Assembly (NCBI GenBank): GCA_033557835.1
Contig: JAWQRO010000510.1
Location: 1-37,461 of the forward strand
Origin: Helochares maculicollis
Lineage: Eukaryota; Arthropoda; Insecta; Coleoptera; Hydrophilidae
Length of the DNA stretch: 37,461 nt
Reading direction: 5' to 3'
The notes below the pieces were generated by a model. The model made no database searches, had not been told where the DNA came from, and saw only the letters and a program-made list of their open reading frames with translations. Shown here piece by piece: positions 33,641-37,461 of this stretch. The translations under genes and the position numbers were made by a program. Position 1 is the stretch's first letter; every line of letters starts with the position of its first letter.

Positions 33641-33664
33641 TAAATAAATGAATAAATAAATAAA
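33641..33664. repeat. (AAAT)n short tandem repeat
   Basis: About six AAAT-type units with one G interruption. Confidence 0.9.
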
Positions 33665-36539
33665 GAATAATGGCGATACAATTTAGATAGACAGAAAATG
33701 ATAATAGAACCCACAAAACTCGTTCCTAACTGTTTTTGGCTATTAGTTATTATATGGATTTCCAGAAACAAGGTCTCTGGGCTGACCAACAACACGAGAT
33801 CGCAACGCAACATTTCCAAATGTGATCGTTTCAATGGTAATCGATAGAATTACAATAAAGAGCAAACAATTTCGATCGGAGCATAAATCTCTGTAAATCT
33901 GACATTCGACAAGATATATCCATTCCTTCTATTGATACGTAATGCATCACGGCCTGCTGCTATGTGTGTATGAGTATTTTTCATAAAATCCAAGGCTGGT
34001 TGTAAATACGATCGCAGTAAATCATTAGGAACAAATTTCTAGTTGTTAGTTCACAATAGACTTTCAATTGTCCGGGAAAAAATTGAGAAGCAAAGATGAG
34101 ACTAGTTTCTCTTGTGTTGCGCTATGGAACCTACAACATCAAATGAAAATTAGCACATATTGTGCGGTGATCATTGCTAGTTGTACGCGTTGCCTTTGTT
34201 AAGGCCTGACCCATTTGTCAGCTAATTGTTACGTGAATGTTGAATATTAAACATCTTTGAATGCGGGTATTATGCGAGGACAGGAGCTGTAGGAACGATA
34301 GAAACATTTTTTATAAACGTTCTTAACAATGCGCATGCTGATTTAAACGATTTAATGATGGAGCCTTAGCTACCAATCATTTATCATTGTTGATATAACA
34401 TTTTGTTTGTCTTAGCGGGCGGGTTCCTAAATCCTTTCTCTACTTCTATGGAAGCCCCAATGTGAAGAAATTAAATTAATTAAGCAAATACGGAAAGAAA
34501 ACATGTTTTTTTCTAACGATTTCGTGCAATCAATGTTTGTGAAAGTGCATTATAATTTTTGTATTTCCCCGGTAGAGTCGCTTGCTTACAATCATTTGCA
34601 TTAGGATCAAGCCTTAAAAAATCAACAGGTTCATTATAAACGGTATCATTTCGTTGTAGGGGGGACATAAGTTGCTTCATATGGGGTCTATAAGTTGGTA
34701 ACGACTTTATAATACTATTAAACACCTACAATTTTCTTAGTTGCTTTTATTTGACAAGTACATTTGTTTCGATATATTTTATCAACTTGTTGTCAAAAAA
34801 ATATCGTTGTTCTTTTCTGTAGTCAACATCCTCAGGTACTGCTCAACACTTACAAAGATGATTATTTTTTTGTCATAAAACTTAAATATTCGCAGATGTA
34901 GTATCAATTACAATTTGATTGTAGTTTTTATTATGGTTACATTTAACAGAAGTCATACAGTAGTACAACGCAGGCTTCCTCGTTTAATAAATTGTTTTTA
35001 CCGGTTTCATGAAATTTGACACCGTATCCAAAAGAGCCTTAGGCATTCCAAACTGTTCCAGGCTAGTACTGATGCAAATGGTCGTTTTTAATCTATCATA
35101 TTAACATCAATTAGTAAAGTTTAATAGCAGATGAAGTAGCTTTTCCTGCCCGTCGCGTCGACTTGGCAAAATACCACACAACGCGTACTCCAATTGAGAG
35201 TCTGATGCTAAATACGCCAGCAAAAAACTCGTTATTACATAGTTTCTTCATTTGCGTGAGGTGACTGGCTGACAATCAAATTAGCAGCGTCTCAAACATC
35301 AACCAACAGTCCTAAATCTTTAAAATTCCTGCAAAAAATATATAGATAAACTATCGGCTTCATTTTAAGTGCCAGTTCTTTCTTTGGAGCATTTTAATGT
35401 TTAACTATTGTTTTATGGAGCATCATTTGGTACATTTTAATTGCGATTTGTATCCTTAATGTATATTTAAAGTAATTGTGAAATAATTGGCATATTCAGG
35501 CACCAAACAAATCCACAAATACAGCCTTTTCACACAAAAGTTTTGGCGAAATATTTGATAAAAGACCAGAGAGAGGGACACATTTTCAAAGCATTTTTCT
35601 TATATTATATCAAGTGATGGTTTGTTTGGATTTTTAGTATATTGTACTGATCTAGCCAATCAATGTATACATTTCTCAATAGCATTTATAATTCATTAAG
35701 TATACAATACTTCATAAGTGAAGTTGATATGTATTTGCAGACAGTGCGAATATGACTGGCTTTCGAATATTTGCAATCACTTGGTGTTCCTGGAAATTAC
35801 TTGAAATGGTATTGCTTGGAATGTCGTCTACTTGACTTCGATTTCTTAAGCGTTTTAAGTAGCCGTTACCGATCAAGATTGAACATTTACAATAACACTG
35901 AATAATAGGCAATAAAATCAGCAAATCGCAGTTAATTTGCATATGTCATACGGCAGGTATGCGTAGTTTTTCATACATTCTCAGGGAACAGGTCCCTCAG
36001 TGGGCAGCCGCACTTTTACTTGATATCTTGGCGATGCCAGCCATATATGAAGGATTTTTCTCTAGGCTTCTGAATCATTTTTATATGCAGATATTCTCAA
36101 GATCAAGGCTTGGCGAATGGTAATTTATGCTACTTGTAATGCGAAGTGTTTCTATTGTATCATACTGGTTAAGGAGCAAATAAATTATTTTCAATTTAGT
36201 ACCAAGTGGGTGGTACCCTCATGATTTTTTTGTACAACACGCTTCTTGGTGGTTTGATCAGCAATACACTACAAGACTGATCGTTTTATTAGATTATCCT
36301 CTTAGAAGGAAATTTCGCTTTTGGTAGGTATTCAATTCCGCTTCAGTTACTGTCGGAAATGCTATTTTCCAGATTTGTCATTTTGATTCATCGTCTTTTA
36401 GCACACAATCTTTTCATTTTTAAATGCAGCAATAATACACTAAAGAAATATTTAATTTCTTAGTAACCCTAATATTGAAATAAACGATTGATTTTGAACT
36501 TGACTGAAAATTAGGTGGAGGTTATATGAGTGGTAGGGT
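33665..36539. other. AT-rich DNA, no gene recognised
   Basis: Open frames on the minus strand at 34513-34725 (including SPLQRNDTVYNEPVDFLRL) and 35712-35942 have no recognisable domain or splice context. No RNA gene or transposon end was found. Confidence 0.5.
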
Positions 36540-36700
36540 ATAAGAACTCATAGAAACCATAGTTTATAGGAGCGATAGTCCTTAAGAGTAAGATTGTATA
36601 GAAATGATCCGTAGAAGTGATACACAAACGACATCTGATGAAAGCAATGATCAATGGAAATGATTGCCTTGGAAAGAAATGACCTAGAAAAATGATGACT
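36540..36700. repeat. Degenerate short-period minisatellite
   Basis: The motif (T)AGAAATGATC / AGAAGTGAT / GGAAATGATT / GAAATGACC / GAAAAATGATG recurs six or more times at irregular spacing of roughly 14-20 bp. It reads as an old, diverged tandem array of a GAAATGAT core. Purine-rich on the plus strand; no coding frame. Confidence 0.6.
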
Positions 36701-37461
36701 AACCACTTTGGGAAGTGCTGCTTTTGAGCATCAAGCAATCCGCAACGTTTTTACTCGCAGTGGCCAATCTTCAAACAATTACAGCAATTTTCTTTCACGA
36801 GCACTTGGAACGCTGTTACCATTTAATAATAGCGTGCAATGTCTCTCGTCTAGTAGTAAATGAAGGTTATAGTTACTTTCATCGTATTATGACCACATAT
36901 CGCATGCATGGAGTTTACTACACTCTGGGTTCCAATGCAGCCGTTGTTCTGTGCGGCCGGCATACGGAATGAGAGACGGCGATCTGTTTTCCCACGGTGA
37001 CCAGCTCAGTTATGATGTCATTCATTCAACGCCTCACTCGTTTATATACACTTCGGCACTTGCTAACAATCAAACTACTAATATGATTCTACGATTTTAC
37101 TTTTTGTCGCTTGATATTCGATCGCTCTATAGTAATTCATAAGACTTATGTATGCGTCATTTTGGCAATTGCAAAAGAATCAGTAATACCTATTTCCGTT
37201 TTACGTTGATGAATGAAGTAGTGGATTGAATCAGCACTATACGAAACAAAAGTAAACAACAGGAAGTAATAGAAATTTTTAAATACCATTACCTCATAAA
37301 CATCAAAAACTGGAAGTAATATCAAGAACATAGAAATTTGTTGTCATCTCAATATCCGGAAAGAATAAGAAAAGTAATGTGAAAACGCCAAACAAAATAA
37401 TCAAGAATGTTTAAGCCAAGAATCACAATAAGAATAATTTAATTATATGTATACATATATA
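36701..37461. other. Window end, no gene recognised
   Basis: Overlapping plus-strand frames (36715-36972 and 36951-37142) carry no recognisable motif. The window ends in TATACATATATA. If a gene continues past this edge, nothing in the visible sequence shows it. Confidence 0.5.

Noticed and set aside
1..37461. CRISPR array, bacterial operon, phage or plasmid content
   Set aside because: No regularly spaced repeats, no dense co-directional frames and no ribosome-binding-site pattern; the window is eukaryotic in character.

Overview
This window looks like AT-rich nuclear DNA from an animal, most likely an insect or another arthropod. The evidence is two decayed mariner-type DNA transposon relics, a pair of foldback (MITE-like) elements, AT/ATT/AAAT microsatellites, vertebrate-free repeat content and GT/AG splice-like signals. 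There are no dense reading frames, operons, ribosome binding sites, rRNA or tRNA genes. The order or species cannot be fixed from the sequence.

No complete protein-coding gene can be supported. Open frames are short, overlap on both strands, and occur at about the number and length expected by chance at this base composition (roughly one stop per 14 codons). The best reading is a large intron or gene-poor intergenic stretch. Two splice-site-like junctions have an acceptor fused directly to a donor: 10211|10212 on the plus strand and 12390|12389 on the minus strand. This architecture is typical of recursive (ratchet) splicing in very long arthropod introns. The minus-strand one is the better of the two, with a CTAAT branch-like motif, a pyrimidine tract, CAG and GTGAGT. 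It lies about 12.2 kb downstream, on the same strand, of a possible start-codon exon (24579-24606) that ends in a consensus GTGAGT donor. Together these suggest, as a hypothesis only, a minus-strand gene whose first coding exon is near 24.6 kb and whose first intron runs beyond the left edge of the window.

Layout: 1-6 kb is unannotated AT-rich DNA with two (TA)n tracts, a short alternating purine-pyrimidine tract and a nuclear-receptor-like everted repeat. A mariner transposase fragment lies at 6.74-6.98 kb; its third catalytic aspartate is replaced by asparagine. A GC-richer block with upstream TATA-like boxes covers 7.56-8.38 kb. Candidate splice signals cluster at 9.6-12.4 kb. Two homologous foldback elements sit side by side at 14.37-15.43 kb. 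An internally deleted mariner with TA duplications and both inverted termini is at 18.93-19.29 kb. A weak odorant-receptor-like fragment and the candidate minus-strand exon are at 23.1-24.7 kb. A GC-richer, motif-dense possible enhancer is at 28.05-28.52 kb, with three TGATTGAT-type octamers and TCF-like sites. The right quarter holds short direct and inverted repeats, an AAAT tract and a degenerate minisatellite (36.54-36.70 kb). No new multi-gene system was found.
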